Positions 7,384-14,554 of a stretch of 19,338 nt of DNA are shown here, in pieces. Positions within the stretch are counted from its first letter, which is position 1. Every line of letters begins with the position of its first letter. Under the pieces are notes generated by a model. That model was not told where the DNA came from and did no database searches. It saw only the letters and a list, made by a program, of their open reading frames with translations. This DNA comes from CANGYM01 sp044372405 (GTDB lineage Bacteria > Pseudomonadota > Alphaproteobacteria > JAJTHO01 > CANGYM01). Made by a program: the position numbers and the translations under genes. The DNA is taken from NCBI GenBank assembly GCA_044372405.1, contig JBILRW010000028.1, positions 1 through 19,338 of the forward strand. Direction: 5' to 3'.

Positions 7384-7710
7384 TTACGTGCGTTTCAATG
7401 AAAGGTTAGCATCGCCGCCTGTATATTCATACACCCCACCATCAGCTTTCAAGTTATACCCCACCCCATCCGCCAACACGCGGCAAACTTCGCCCGAAAA
7501 TTCCGCAAAACCGCCGGTGATGGGGATGGTTTTGACCACAGCGTTTTGGTGGTATAGGCGGATGTCACCCTCTTTTAGAGTCAACATAAAGGGCTGGTGC
7601 TGGGACATAATCCCCACTTCGCCTTCACTGCCGGGCAAGACAACCATGTCATAGGGTTCCTGACAAACCCGTTTTTCCGGCGTGATCAGATCCAGGGTAA
7701 TGGGGGTCAT
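7384..7710 (-). CDS. atpC: F1 ATP synthase epsilon subunit, lacking the C-terminal helical domain
   Basis: 108 residues against roughly 130-140 usual. The N-terminal beta-sandwich is present: LDLITPEKRV, VVLPGSEGEVGIMSQHQPFMLTLKEGDI and ITGGFAEFSGEVCRVLAD. After about residue 84 there is only a 24-residue tail rich in Gly and Asp with no Ala-rich helical hairpin. The subunit is part of the F1 central stalk; in many bacteria the missing hairpin inhibits ATP hydrolysis. Other frames after the stop do not show the missing helices, so an obvious frameshift is not the cause. The start lies three bases after the atpD stop. Last gene of the operon; no convincing terminator was found. Confidence 0.93.
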   Translation of the reverse strand: MTPITLDLITPEKRVCQEPYDMVVLPGSEGEVGIMSQHQPFMLTLKEGDIRLYHQNAVVKTIPITGGFAEFSGEVCRVLADGVGYNLKADGGVYEYTGGDANLSLKRT

Positions 7711-7713
7711 GGC

Positions 7714-9141
7714 TTAGGCCGCCACTTTCAGGGCCATTTTTTTGGCCTTTTCTTTCACCTCATCGATGGTCCCCACCATGTAAAAAGCGGCCTCGGGCAG
7801 GTGATCGTATTGGCCGTCCAGGATTTCTTTAAACCCACGGATAGTTTCATCCAACGGCACAAACACCCCGGGGGATCCGGTAAAGACCTCCGCCACATGG
7901 AACGGCTGAGACAGAAAACGCTGAATTTTACGGGCGCGGGCCACAGTGAGTTTGTCTTCCTCAGACAATTCATCCATCCCCAAAATGGCGATGATGTCCT
8001 GCAATGATTTATAGGTTTGCAGAATTTTTTGCACACTGCGGGCGATGGTATAGTGGTCTTCCCCCACCACATCAGCGGACAAAATCCGTGAGGTTGAATC
8101 CAGAGGATCCACGGCGGGATAAATGCCTTGCTCGGCAATGCTGCGGGAGAGAACCGTTGTGGCATCCAAGTGCGCAAAGGACGCCGCCGGGGCCGGATCA
8201 GTCAAGTCATCCGCCGGCACGTAAATGGCCTGGACGGAGGTAATGGACCCCTTTTTGGTGCTGGTGATGCGCTCTTGCAGCTCACCCATTTCACTGGCCA
8301 AGGTGGGTTGATACCCCACCGCCGATGGAATACGGCCCAAAAGTGCCGAAACTTCGGACCCTGCCTGGGTAAACCGGAAAATGTTATCCACAAAGAACAA
8401 AACGTCCTGATTTTCCTCATCACGGAAGTATTCCGCCATGGTGAGTCCCGTTAGGGCCACACGCGCCCGCGCTCCGGGGGGCTCGTTCATCTGGCCATAC
8501 ACCAGGGCCACTTTGGATCCCTCGCCGCCCAGGTCAATGACTTTGGAATCAATCATTTCATGATACAGGTCGTTTCCTTCCCGTGTCCGCTCACCCACAC
8601 CGGCGAAAACGGAATAGCCCCCGTGGGCCTTGGCGATGTTGTTAATCAGCTCCATAATCAAAACGGTTTTGCCCACACCGGCACCCCCGAACAAACCAAT
8701 TTTTCCCCCTTTGGCGTAAGGAGCCAGCAAATCCACAACCTTAATCCCCGTGACAAGAATTTCCGAGTTTGTGGATTGGCTTTCTAAATCAGGGGCCTCA
8801 CGGTAAATGCTCCATTTTTTTTGACCTTTGACGGGATCGCGTTCGTCAATGACCTCCCCCAACACGTTAAAGATGCGGCCCAAGGTTTCTTTGCCCACAG
8901 GGACAGAGATGGGGGCGCCTGTGTCCACGACCTCTTGCCCACGCATCAGGCCGTTGGTGATATCCATGGCCAGCGTGCGCACTTCACCGTCGCCCAAATG
9001 TTGCGCCACTTCCAGCACCAACACGTGGCCGTCGTTATCAACGGTCAAGGCGTTTTTAATATCGGGCAAAACACCCTCAAACTTAACATCAACGACAGCC
9101 CCCATAATCTGGGTGATTTTTCCTGAATTGGGACGGGACAT
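7714..9141 (-). CDS. atpD: F1 ATP synthase subunit beta
   Basis: 475 residues, full length. Catalytic subunit of the F1 head. Walker A GGAGVGKT at 152-159, the GERTREG motif, the Walker B strand ending in VLFFVDNIFRF, and the MDELSEED motif that contacts the gamma subunit are all intact. Start ATG at 9139-9141 has AAGGAA about nine bases upstream. It sits 17 bases after atpG and three before atpC. Confidence 0.99.
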   Translation of the reverse strand: MSRPNSGKITQIMGAVVDVKFEGVLPDIKNALTVDNDGHVLVLEVAQHLGDGEVRTLAMDITNGLMRGQEVVDTGAPISVPVGKETLGRIFNVLGEVIDERDPVKGQKKWSIYREAPDLESQSTNSEILVTGIKVVDLLAPYAKGGKIGLFGGAGVGKTVLIMELINNIAKAHGGYSVFAGVGERTREGNDLYHEMIDSKVIDLGGEGSKVALVYGQMNEPPGARARVALTGLTMAEYFRDEENQDVLFFVDNIFRFTQAGSEVSALLGRIPSAVGYQPTLASEMGELQERITSTKKGSITSVQAIYVPADDLTDPAPAASFAHLDATTVLSRSIAEQGIYPAVDPLDSTSRILSADVVGEDHYTIARSVQKILQTYKSLQDIIAILGMDELSEEDKLTVARARKIQRFLSQPFHVAEVFTGSPGVFVPLDETIRGFKEILDGQYDHLPEAAFYMVGTIDEVKEKAKKMALKVAA

Positions 9142-9158
9142 TTTGTAATTCCTTTCGT

Positions 9159-10034
9159 TTAAAGCGCTTCGGATCCGGCGATGATTTCCATCAGCTCCCG
9201 GGTAATCTGGGCCTGGCGGGTTTGGTTATAGATTAAGGTCAAATCGTCAATGACCTCTTTGGCGTTGCGACTGGCGTTGTCCATGGCATTCATGCGGGCG
9301 GCCTCTTCACTGGCGGCGCTTTGCAGCAAAGCCCGATAAATCTGGACATTCACATTTTTGGGCAGGAGGTGCGCAAAAATTTCCTCCTTGGAGGGTTCGT
9401 AAAGATACGGACGGTCCTCTGTTTTTTTCTCTTCACCGTCAGCGTCTTCCGCCAATGGCAAGGGGATCAGCTGTTGAAGTGTCGGGACCTGAGACAAAAC
9501 CGACGCAAACCGACTGTAAATCAAACTGCAATGACCATAATCCCCGTTTAGAAAATGATCCATGGCCCACTGGCCGATGGATTCCGCCGTGGAAAAGTTG
9601 AGATTTTTGGTAATATGCGGAACCGTATGCGCCACGGGTAGCATGGCCCCCAAACGGGTGATGAGTTTATTGCCCACAATCAGCAGCTCAGGGTGCTCTC
9701 CCTTAGCTTTTAAGTCCGCAATAACCTCCCGCAATTGCTTAACAAGGGCAGAGTGAAACCCCCCGCAAAGACCCCGATCAGAGCCAATGATAATCATCAA
9801 ATGTTTGGGCGATGGAGATTCAAAGCCACGGAATAAGGGCGGTGCCGTGTCGTCGGCTTCACTGCGAACGGCGGTTAACATGGCGGTTAAACCATCGGCG
9901 TAGGGGGATGCCTGCAGGGCCCGAGCCTGGGCGCGACGCAACTTGCTGGACGCCACCATTTTCATGGCCGTGACGATCTTTCGCGTGGATTTCACGCTGC
10001 TGATACGCCCCCGGAGTTCCTTCAGGTTTGACAT
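9159..10034 (-). CDS. atpG: F1 ATP synthase subunit gamma
   Basis: 291 residues, the usual size. The rotor shaft of F1. Conserved N-terminal helix (LKELRGRISSVKSTRKIVTAM, MVASSKLRRAQ), the central GSDRGLCGGFH motif, and the C-terminal helix (MNAMDNASRNAKEVID, YNQTRQAQITREL) are present. It begins three bases after the atpA stop, indicating coupled translation in the atpHAGDC operon. Confidence 0.98.
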   Translation of the reverse strand: MSNLKELRGRISSVKSTRKIVTAMKMVASSKLRRAQARALQASPYADGLTAMLTAVRSEADDTAPPLFRGFESPSPKHLMIIIGSDRGLCGGFHSALVKQLREVIADLKAKGEHPELLIVGNKLITRLGAMLPVAHTVPHITKNLNFSTAESIGQWAMDHFLNGDYGHCSLIYSRFASVLSQVPTLQQLIPLPLAEDADGEEKKTEDRPYLYEPSKEEIFAHLLPKNVNVQIYRALLQSAASEEAARMNAMDNASRNAKEVIDDLTLIYNQTRQAQITRELMEIIAGSEAL

Positions 10035-10037
10035 GAT

Positions 10038-11594
10038 TTAGGCCTTTTTCACCAGGAAGCTCTCCAGACAATCCTGGATGATGGTGTTCAGCTTGGCTTT
10101 GATGGGATCATCAACTTTTTTGTCTTTACGGATGGTCGCCAAAACATTGTCATGCACCGTCCGCATCAGGGCGAGCAACGCCTGCTCAAACGCCACAACA
10201 TCACCCACAGGCACAGTATCTAAAAATCCATTCATACCTGCATACAAAACCACCACTTGTTCTTCCATGGACAAGGGCTGGCTCTGTTTTTGCTTGAGAA
10301 TCTCGGTCAAGCGCGCCCCACGATCCAGCAATTTCCGGGTGGAGGCATCCAGGTCCGAGGCGAACTGAGAAAAGGCTTCCATCTCCCGATATTGCGCCAG
10401 TTCCAGTTTGATGCTGCCGGCCACTTGCTTCATGGCCTTGGTTTGGGCGGCGGAGCCCACACGACTGACGGAGAGACCGACGTTAATGGCGGGGCGAATG
10501 CCCTTATAAAACAATCCTGTTTCCAAGAAAATCTGTCCGTCGGTGATGGAAATCACGTTGGTGGGGATATAGGCCGATACGTCCCCCGCCTGGGTTTCAA
10601 TAATGGGTAGGGCGGTGAGGGACCCCCCCCCTTGCTCATCACTCATTTTCGCGGCGCGTTCCAGCAGGCGCGAGTGCACATAAAACACATCCCCGGGATA
10701 AGCCTCTCGTCCAGGCGGACGACGCAGCAGCAAAGAGATTTGGCGATACGCCACGGCCTGTTTACTCAAATCATCATACACAATCAAGGCGTGCATGCCA
10801 TTATCGCGGAAAAATTCGCCCATGGAACAGCCCGTATAGGGGGCCAAAAACTGCATGGGTGCGGGATCCGACGCCGTGGCCGAAACGATGATGGAATAGG
10901 GAAGAGCGCCGTTTTCTTCCAATGTTTTAACAATCTGGGCCACGGTGGAGCGTTTTTGTCCGATAGCCACATAGATACAGAATTGCTTGCCTTTGTCGTC
11001 CTTGGCGGCCTCGTTCATGGCCCGTTGATTCAGGATGGCGTCCATGGCCACGGTACTTTTTCCCGTTTGACGGTCGCCGATGATTAACTCCCGCTGGCCG
11101 CGTCCGATGGGGACCAGGGCGTCAATGGCTTTAATGCCGGTTTGAACAGGTTCAAAAACGGATTGACGGGCAATAATGCCGGGGGCTTTGGTTTCCGTCT
11201 GACGCATGGTCACGTTTTCGATGGGTCCTTTCCCATCAATGGGATTACCCAGGGCATCCACAACACGGCCGAGTAAGCCCATACCCACGGGAATTTCCAA
11301 AATGCGGTGGGTCCGGCGGACCACGTCGTTTTCCTTAATGCCGCGCGATTCGCCCATGATCACGATACCGACGCTGCCCTCTTCTAAACTCAGGGCCACA
11401 CCCGTCACACCGTTGGGAAACTCAACCATCTCCCCCGATTGGATGGTGTCCAGACCATAAACCCGGGCAATACCGTCCCCAACAGTCAGGACAAGGCCCA
11501 CTTCGTTCAGGTCCTCTTTGGTGGTAAAGGACCCGATTTCCCGTTTCAGGACAGAAGCAATTTCAGAAATGGCCTGGGTGCTTTTTTGTGTCAT
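10038..11594 (-). CDS. atpA: F1 ATP synthase subunit alpha
   Basis: 518 residues. Non-catalytic nucleotide-binding subunit of the F1 head. Walker A GDRQTGKS at 173-180 and the arginine-finger region VGLSVSRVGSAAQ are present. The start ATG (11592-11594) overlaps the atpH stop by four bases (ATGA), and a strong AAGGAG lies ten bases upstream inside atpH, allowing its own initiation as well as coupling. Confidence 0.99.
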   Translation of the reverse strand: MTQKSTQAISEIASVLKREIGSFTTKEDLNEVGLVLTVGDGIARVYGLDTIQSGEMVEFPNGVTGVALSLEEGSVGIVIMGESRGIKENDVVRRTHRILEIPVGMGLLGRVVDALGNPIDGKGPIENVTMRQTETKAPGIIARQSVFEPVQTGIKAIDALVPIGRGQRELIIGDRQTGKSTVAMDAILNQRAMNEAAKDDKGKQFCIYVAIGQKRSTVAQIVKTLEENGALPYSIIVSATASDPAPMQFLAPYTGCSMGEFFRDNGMHALIVYDDLSKQAVAYRQISLLLRRPPGREAYPGDVFYVHSRLLERAAKMSDEQGGGSLTALPIIETQAGDVSAYIPTNVISITDGQIFLETGLFYKGIRPAINVGLSVSRVGSAAQTKAMKQVAGSIKLELAQYREMEAFSQFASDLDASTRKLLDRGARLTEILKQKQSQPLSMEEQVVVLYAGMNGFLDTVPVGDVVAFEQALLALMRTVHDNVLATIRKDKKVDDPIKAKLNTIIQDCLESFLVKKA

Positions 11595-12178
11595 TGGGGG
11601 ACTTCTCCTTCATATGAACGGGCAATAACGCCGGAAAGTTTGGTTTTAAGCTGGTTTAAACGCGCGGCCAGAGACAGATCATACAGCGATGATCCCACCA
11701 GAATCTGAAAACCCGCCAGCAGCAAAGGATTCACGGAAAACGTCACGCGGGGCTTTCCCCACTGTTTTTTCAAAACATTTACAATAACTTGCTGATCCTG
11801 TTCCGTCATGGGGGCAGCAGCGATCACAGAGACCTCCATAATACCCTGTTCTTGATCATAGAGATGCTGATAAAGCTCGGCAATGGTGGGCACCAGAGCA
11901 AAACGATTATGGGATGCTAGCAATACCAAAAACCGAAGAATAAAGTCAGGCTGTGTGCACCCTTGGGATGCAAAAAAAGTTGAAATCTGGCTGTTACCAG
12001 TGAGTTTTTTATAGCATAAGGTCAGCGTATGAACCTGGTTTCCGTCATCCCGAATCATATCCGCCAGAGCGGTCAGAAAATCCCCTGTCACGGCAACGGC
12101 CGAAAACAACTGTGCCTCCGCCAGCAAGGCTGCAGCATAATTACGCGCGGCGCGATGATCAGCAAAGGTTTGCGTCAT
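11591..12178 (-). CDS. atpH: F1 ATP synthase subunit delta
   Basis: 195 residues from the ATG at 12176-12178. Peripheral-stalk subunit joining F1 to F0. The family pattern is visible: an N-terminal helical domain starting ARNYAAALL and a C-terminal part with LVGSSLYDLSLAARLNQLKTKL, close to the usual GS-DLS---L--L motif. An in-frame TTG at 12200-12202 would add eight residues. GGGGAAG lies about 15 bases before the ATG, rather far, so the start is uncertain. It is more divergent than the other F1 subunits, as is usual for delta. First gene of the atp operon. Confidence 0.93.
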   Translation of the reverse strand: MTQTFADHRAARNYAAALLAEAQLFSAVAVTGDFLTALADMIRDDGNQVHTLTLCYKKLTGNSQISTFFASQGCTQPDFILRFLVLLASHNRFALVPTIAELYQHLYDQEQGIMEVSVIAAAPMTEQDQQVIVNVLKKQWGKPRVTFSVNPLLLAGFQILVGSSLYDLSLAARLNQLKTKLSGVIARSYEGEVPQ

Positions 12179-12193
12179 GATGAAACGATGGTT

Positions 12194-12261
12194 CTTCCCC
12201 AAAAGCCCCGTCTGGTTACCATAGCTCTCTGCCTATAGCAAGTGGGGAAAGCCGGAGACGG
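12194..12261 (-). promoter_or_regulatory. Structured leader of the atp operon (interleaved complementary arms)
   Basis: In minus-strand order the leader holds CCGTCT (12256-12261), CTTTCCCC (12244-12251), AGACGG (12208-12213) and GGGGAAG (12194-12200). Arm 1 pairs with arm 3 and arm 2 with arm 4, an interleaved pattern giving a pseudoknot or two alternative folds. The last arm is the only purine-rich candidate ribosome binding site before atpH. The arms are seen; the regulatory role is inferred. Confidence 0.3.
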
Positions 12262-12338
12262 ACTTTTTTTAATTCGTCATATAAGTTTTAAGCCATCATC
12301 CCATTCATCCCATGAGAGCATGTCTGGCGGCAAAACCC

Positions 12339-12366
12339 TGGGCAAAAAAATCTGGGCAAAAAAATC
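12339..12366. repeat. 14-base tandem repeat with A7 tracts
   Basis: TGGGCAAAAAAATC occurs twice head to tail (12339-12352 and 12353-12366) in the atpH/ldtR intergenic region, directly before a candidate -35 box for the plus-strand regulator. The paired A-tracts resemble those upstream of the rpoC promoter. Confidence 0.75.
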
Positions 12367-12395
12367 TTGCGCATATGCTCAAATAATGATAAAAA
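12367..12395 (+). promoter_or_regulatory. Weak candidate promoter of the LdtR-like regulator gene
   Basis: TTGCGC (12367-12372) and TAAAAA (12390-12395) are 17 bases apart, directly after the tandem A-tracts. The leader would be about 120 bases. A TATATT at 12461-12466 is an alternative -10 but has no matching -35. Confidence 0.3.
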
Positions 12396-12415
12396 TTTCT
12401 TTCGAAACCGAAATT
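12394..12415. promoter_or_regulatory. Dyad, candidate operator for the LdtR-like regulator
   Basis: Outer arms AATTTC (12394-12399) and GAAATT (12410-12415) form a perfect 6-base inverted repeat spaced by 10 bases. An inner palindrome TTTCGAAA (12400-12407) lies inside it, off-centre by one base. Size and position, between candidate promoters for both strands and 107 bases before the start of a MarR-family gene, suit an autoregulatory MarR operator. Inferred. Confidence 0.4.
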
Positions 12416-12442
12416 GATGCTTTTTTGGTTCTTTTTACCATG

Positions 12443-12470
12443 ATTTTAACGAAAAGTGCCTATATTCCAA
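12443..12470 (-). promoter_or_regulatory. Weak candidate promoter for the atp operon
   Basis: On the minus strand TTGGAA (12465-12470) and TAAAAT (12443-12448) are 16 bases apart. It resembles the spacing and -10 of the cycM promoter, but it would give a leader of about 260 bases to atpH. No better atp promoter was found closer to the gene. Confidence 0.25.
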
Positions 12471-12521
12471 GACAACTGTGCCAAGAAAGCCATTCTGAAA
12501 CCATCATAAGGAGACCTGACT

Positions 12522-13016
12522 GTGTTGACATCCTACCTTGAATTTGTCCGCTCGTTAGAGCGCGTTCACCGTCAATTTTTGGAAGTTGTAAAGGCTGAGC
12601 TGGATAAAATAGGCATTCAGGACATTAACAACGTCCAAACCCTTATTTTATTTAATATCGGCCTTGATGAACTCACCATTGGTGAATTGATTAACCGTGG
12701 ATATTATTTGGGTTCCAACGTTTCTTACAATGTTAGAAAAATGGTGGAAAACGATTACCTTGAACAACAGCGTTCTGTCCATGATCGTCGTTCTGTACGG
12801 GTGCGCCTTACTCATAAGGGTAAAGACTTGTTTACTCAATTCCGCGATATCTTTGCCGCCCATGCTGACCGTTTGGCCAATGCCCATTTAAAAGAATCTG
12901 AGGTTCGTCAAGCCGTTGATACCCTTCACAAAGCGGAGAAATTTTGGGGTGGTATTATTGAATACAACCTTTACAATCCTGTGACTCCTTCAGCCACAGG
13001 GACCTCTTCCTTTTAA
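12522..13016 (+). CDS. ldtR: MarR-family winged-helix transcriptional regulator, LdtR-like
   Basis: 164 residues. The text VVKAELDKIGIQDINNVQ, ELTIGELINRGYYLGSNVSYNVRKMVENDYL and RSVHDRRSVRVRLTHKG matches the alphaproteobacterial LdtR group, in which the known member regulates an L,D-transpeptidase and stress genes. The helix-turn-helix is at about residues 50-80 and the beta-wing at about 82-98. Flanking helices give the dimer interface. The start is GTG at 12522, eight bases after AAGGAG (12508-12513); the next codon is TTG, a less well spaced alternative. It is divergent from the atp operon and 48 bases before trpG. Family assignment is strong; the target genes here are unknown. Confidence 0.88.
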   Translation: MLTSYLEFVRSLERVHRQFLEVVKAELDKIGIQDINNVQTLILFNIGLDELTIGELINRGYYLGSNVSYNVRKMVENDYLEQQRSVHDRRSVRVRLTHKGKDLFTQFRDIFAAHADRLANAHLKESEVRQAVDTLHKAEKFWGGIIEYNLYNPVTPSATGTSSF

Positions 13017-13026
13017 GGTTTTTCTG

Positions 13027-13064
13027 GGGAAGCCTTAAAATGGTGTTTTTATAAAGGCTTTCCC
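13027..13064 (+). promoter_or_regulatory. Hairpin covering the trpG ribosome binding site
   Basis: GGGAAGCCTT (13027-13036) pairs with AAGGCTTTCCC (13054-13064), ten base pairs with one bulged T and a 17-base loop. The right arm contains the only trpG ribosome binding site (AAAGG, 13053-13057) and ends at the base before ATG. No T run follows, so it is not a standard terminator. Likely translational control of trpG; inferred from position. Confidence 0.55.
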
Positions 13065-13697
13065 ATGATTCTTTTCATCGATAACTATGATAGTTTTGTT
13101 TACAACCTGGTTCATTATGTCCAGGTTATCGGCCATCATGTTCATGTTGTCCGCAATGATGGTTTGGATTTGGGGGCTGTTAAACATCTTTCCCCCCAGG
13201 CCATTATTATTTCTCCGGGCCCCTGTTCCCCCAAAGAGGCCGGTATCAGCGTTCCCCTGGTGCGCTACGCAGCCCAGCATAATGTTCCCTTATTAGGGGT
13301 TTGCCTAGGTCATCAGGCTTTGGGCGAAGCTTTCGGCGCCCAGATTATTCGGGCCCCCAAACCCATGCACGGTAAGCAGTCACAGATTGAGCACCAAAGC
13401 TGCGCTCTCTTTTCCCACATTCCCTCCCCGTACACCGTGGCGCGCTATCATTCTTTGGTGGTGGATCAGCCCCCGGATGATTTGGTGGTGACGGCCCGCA
13501 GCCTGGATGATCATCTGATCATGGCCATGCGCCATAAGTCGTTGCCTCTTTATGGGGTTCAGTTTCATCCGGAAAGTGTGGCCAGTGATTATGGTTATCA
13601 GCTGCTTTCCAATTTTCTATCTTTGGCTATAGGAAAAACCCCGGATGTTTTTCTGGATCCGTATCCCCGCCCCTTGATCAAAAAAACAGGGGGGTGA
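13065..13697 (+). CDS. trpG: Anthranilate synthase glutamine amidotransferase component (TrpG/PabA)
   Basis: 210 residues. Class I glutamine amidotransferase that feeds ammonia to TrpE (or PabB). It starts with the typical MILFIDNYDSFVYNL. The catalytic triad is Cys80 in GVCLGHQ and His168/Glu170 in GVQFHPES. The oxyanion loop is ISPGPCSP. Start ATG at 13065, with AAAGG seven bases before it inside a hairpin. The partner trpE lies about 3.4 kb downstream, not adjacent. TrpG and PabA cannot be told apart by sequence alone, and one protein often serves both pathways. It converges on the HAD-like gene, with only seven bases between the stops. Confidence 0.93.
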   Translation: MILFIDNYDSFVYNLVHYVQVIGHHVHVVRNDGLDLGAVKHLSPQAIIISPGPCSPKEAGISVPLVRYAAQHNVPLLGVCLGHQALGEAFGAQIIRAPKPMHGKQSQIEHQSCALFSHIPSPYTVARYHSLVVDQPPDDLVVTARSLDDHLIMAMRHKSLPLYGVQFHPESVASDYGYQLLSNFLSLAIGKTPDVFLDPYPRPLIKKTGG

Positions 13698-13704
13698 TGG
13701 CCCC
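13680..13704 (-). terminator. Possible terminator of the cycM/HAD operon, inside the trpG 3' end
   Basis: Directly after the minus-strand stop comes GGGG-CCATCA-CCCC, then CCTG and seven T (minus-strand reading). The stem is only four GC pairs, so strength is doubtful. The T run is the AAA-rich end of trpG read on the other strand. Confidence 0.35.
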
Positions 13705-14541
13705 TTAAACCAAAAACGGCATCAGGGCTAAGGCAATAAACGACCCCAGAACCATAATGCCCCCGAACAGACATTGAATTTTGGGGCTATAGGCTAAAAC
13801 GGGGGGCGTTTTCCCCCGCATCATAGCACTTTGATTTTCCACATCCTTTAAAAGCATGATCCCCAAAAAGAATATAAAAATGATGATGGGCCAGAAAGGA
13901 GAGGGAATCAAACCCACCGGCCCCAACAAAAACCATAAAAAAGCCACAATGGATACCCCCAAAGCGGTAAAAATACGGCGACGAAGGGACTGCATCAGGC
14001 CGAGATCAATACCCAGAGGAACGATTTTATCATGAACGTTCAAGAGCGCCCCCTGAACCCCAAAATCGGGATGGACCAAATAGGCGGTATCGGCCTGGAC
14101 CCAAACGGCCAGATCCTGCATGCTGTTACCGGCGTAATCAAAACCCTTAACCCCGTAACGATCCACCAGGGCCCTCGCTTTTGCCTGGGATTTTAAATTC
14201 ACCGTGGCATCACTGCCCAATACCAGATCAAAGAAGCCCAGATAATCCGCCACCTGCGCTGCCAAAACCCTGGGGGAAGCCGTTGCCAAAACCACAAGCC
14301 TGCCTTCAGATTTTGCTTTTTGACATAAAGCGATAACGCCCTGATGATACGTTAAGCGCTCAGCTGACAGCTTCATGCCTGACACTAAAGAATCCTTGGC
14401 CAATCCCCCCCCCTTTGTGCGCCATAATCGCATTAAACGGTATAAACGATGGGGCCAGCCGCCTGTTCCTGCCAAGATCAGCCCCACGGTGACATCTTGT
14501 CCGATTAACGTTCCATCCATGTCCACAACCAGGGGGCGCAT
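13705..14541 (-). CDS. HAD-superfamily phosphatase-like protein with C-terminal membrane segments
   Basis: 278 residues. The HAD fold is clear: motif I VVDMDGTLI with Asp7 and Asp9, motif II LATASPR with Thr87, a candidate motif III lysine at Lys117 or Lys121, and motif IV YAGNSMQDLAVW with Asp143. Residues from about 192 to 275 hold three hydrophobic segments (192-208, 216-231, 257-275). In alphaproteobacteria a similar HAD domain is often fused to a UbiA-type prenyltransferase, but the region here is too short and lacks the aspartate-rich motifs. I use the ATG at 14539-14541, which has GAGG about eight bases upstream and starts at motif I; an ATG at 14601 would overlap cycM. It lies 13 bases after cycM. 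Substrate unknown. Confidence 0.8.
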   Translation of the reverse strand: MRPLVVDMDGTLIGQDVTVGLILAGTGGWPHRLYRLMRLWRTKGGGLAKDSLVSGMKLSAERLTYHQGVIALCQKAKSEGRLVVLATASPRVLAAQVADYLGFFDLVLGSDATVNLKSQAKARALVDRYGVKGFDYAGNSMQDLAVWVQADTAYLVHPDFGVQGALLNVHDKIVPLGIDLGLMQSLRRRIFTALGVSIVAFLWFLLGPVGLIPSPFWPIIIFIFFLGIMLLKDVENQSAMMRGKTPPVLAYSPKIQCLFGGIMVLGSFIALALMPFLV

Positions 14542-14554
14542 GTGAGGATCCTCT

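Noticed and set aside
9859..10071. Long open frames antisense to or out of frame with the atp genes and other coding regions
   Set aside because: They are shadows of well-conserved genes, with no ribosome binding sites or domain matches.
12208..12270. CCGTCT ... AGACGG followed by seven T, looking like a plus-strand terminator
   Set aside because: The loop would be over 40 bases and there is no plus-strand gene upstream to terminate; the arms make more sense as part of the minus-strand atp leader.
12242..12541. A 99-codon plus-strand open frame across the atpH/ldtR gap
   Set aside because: It runs through the tandem A-tract repeat and the regulator's ribosome binding site into the ldtR start, has no ribosome binding site of its own and no recognisable domain.
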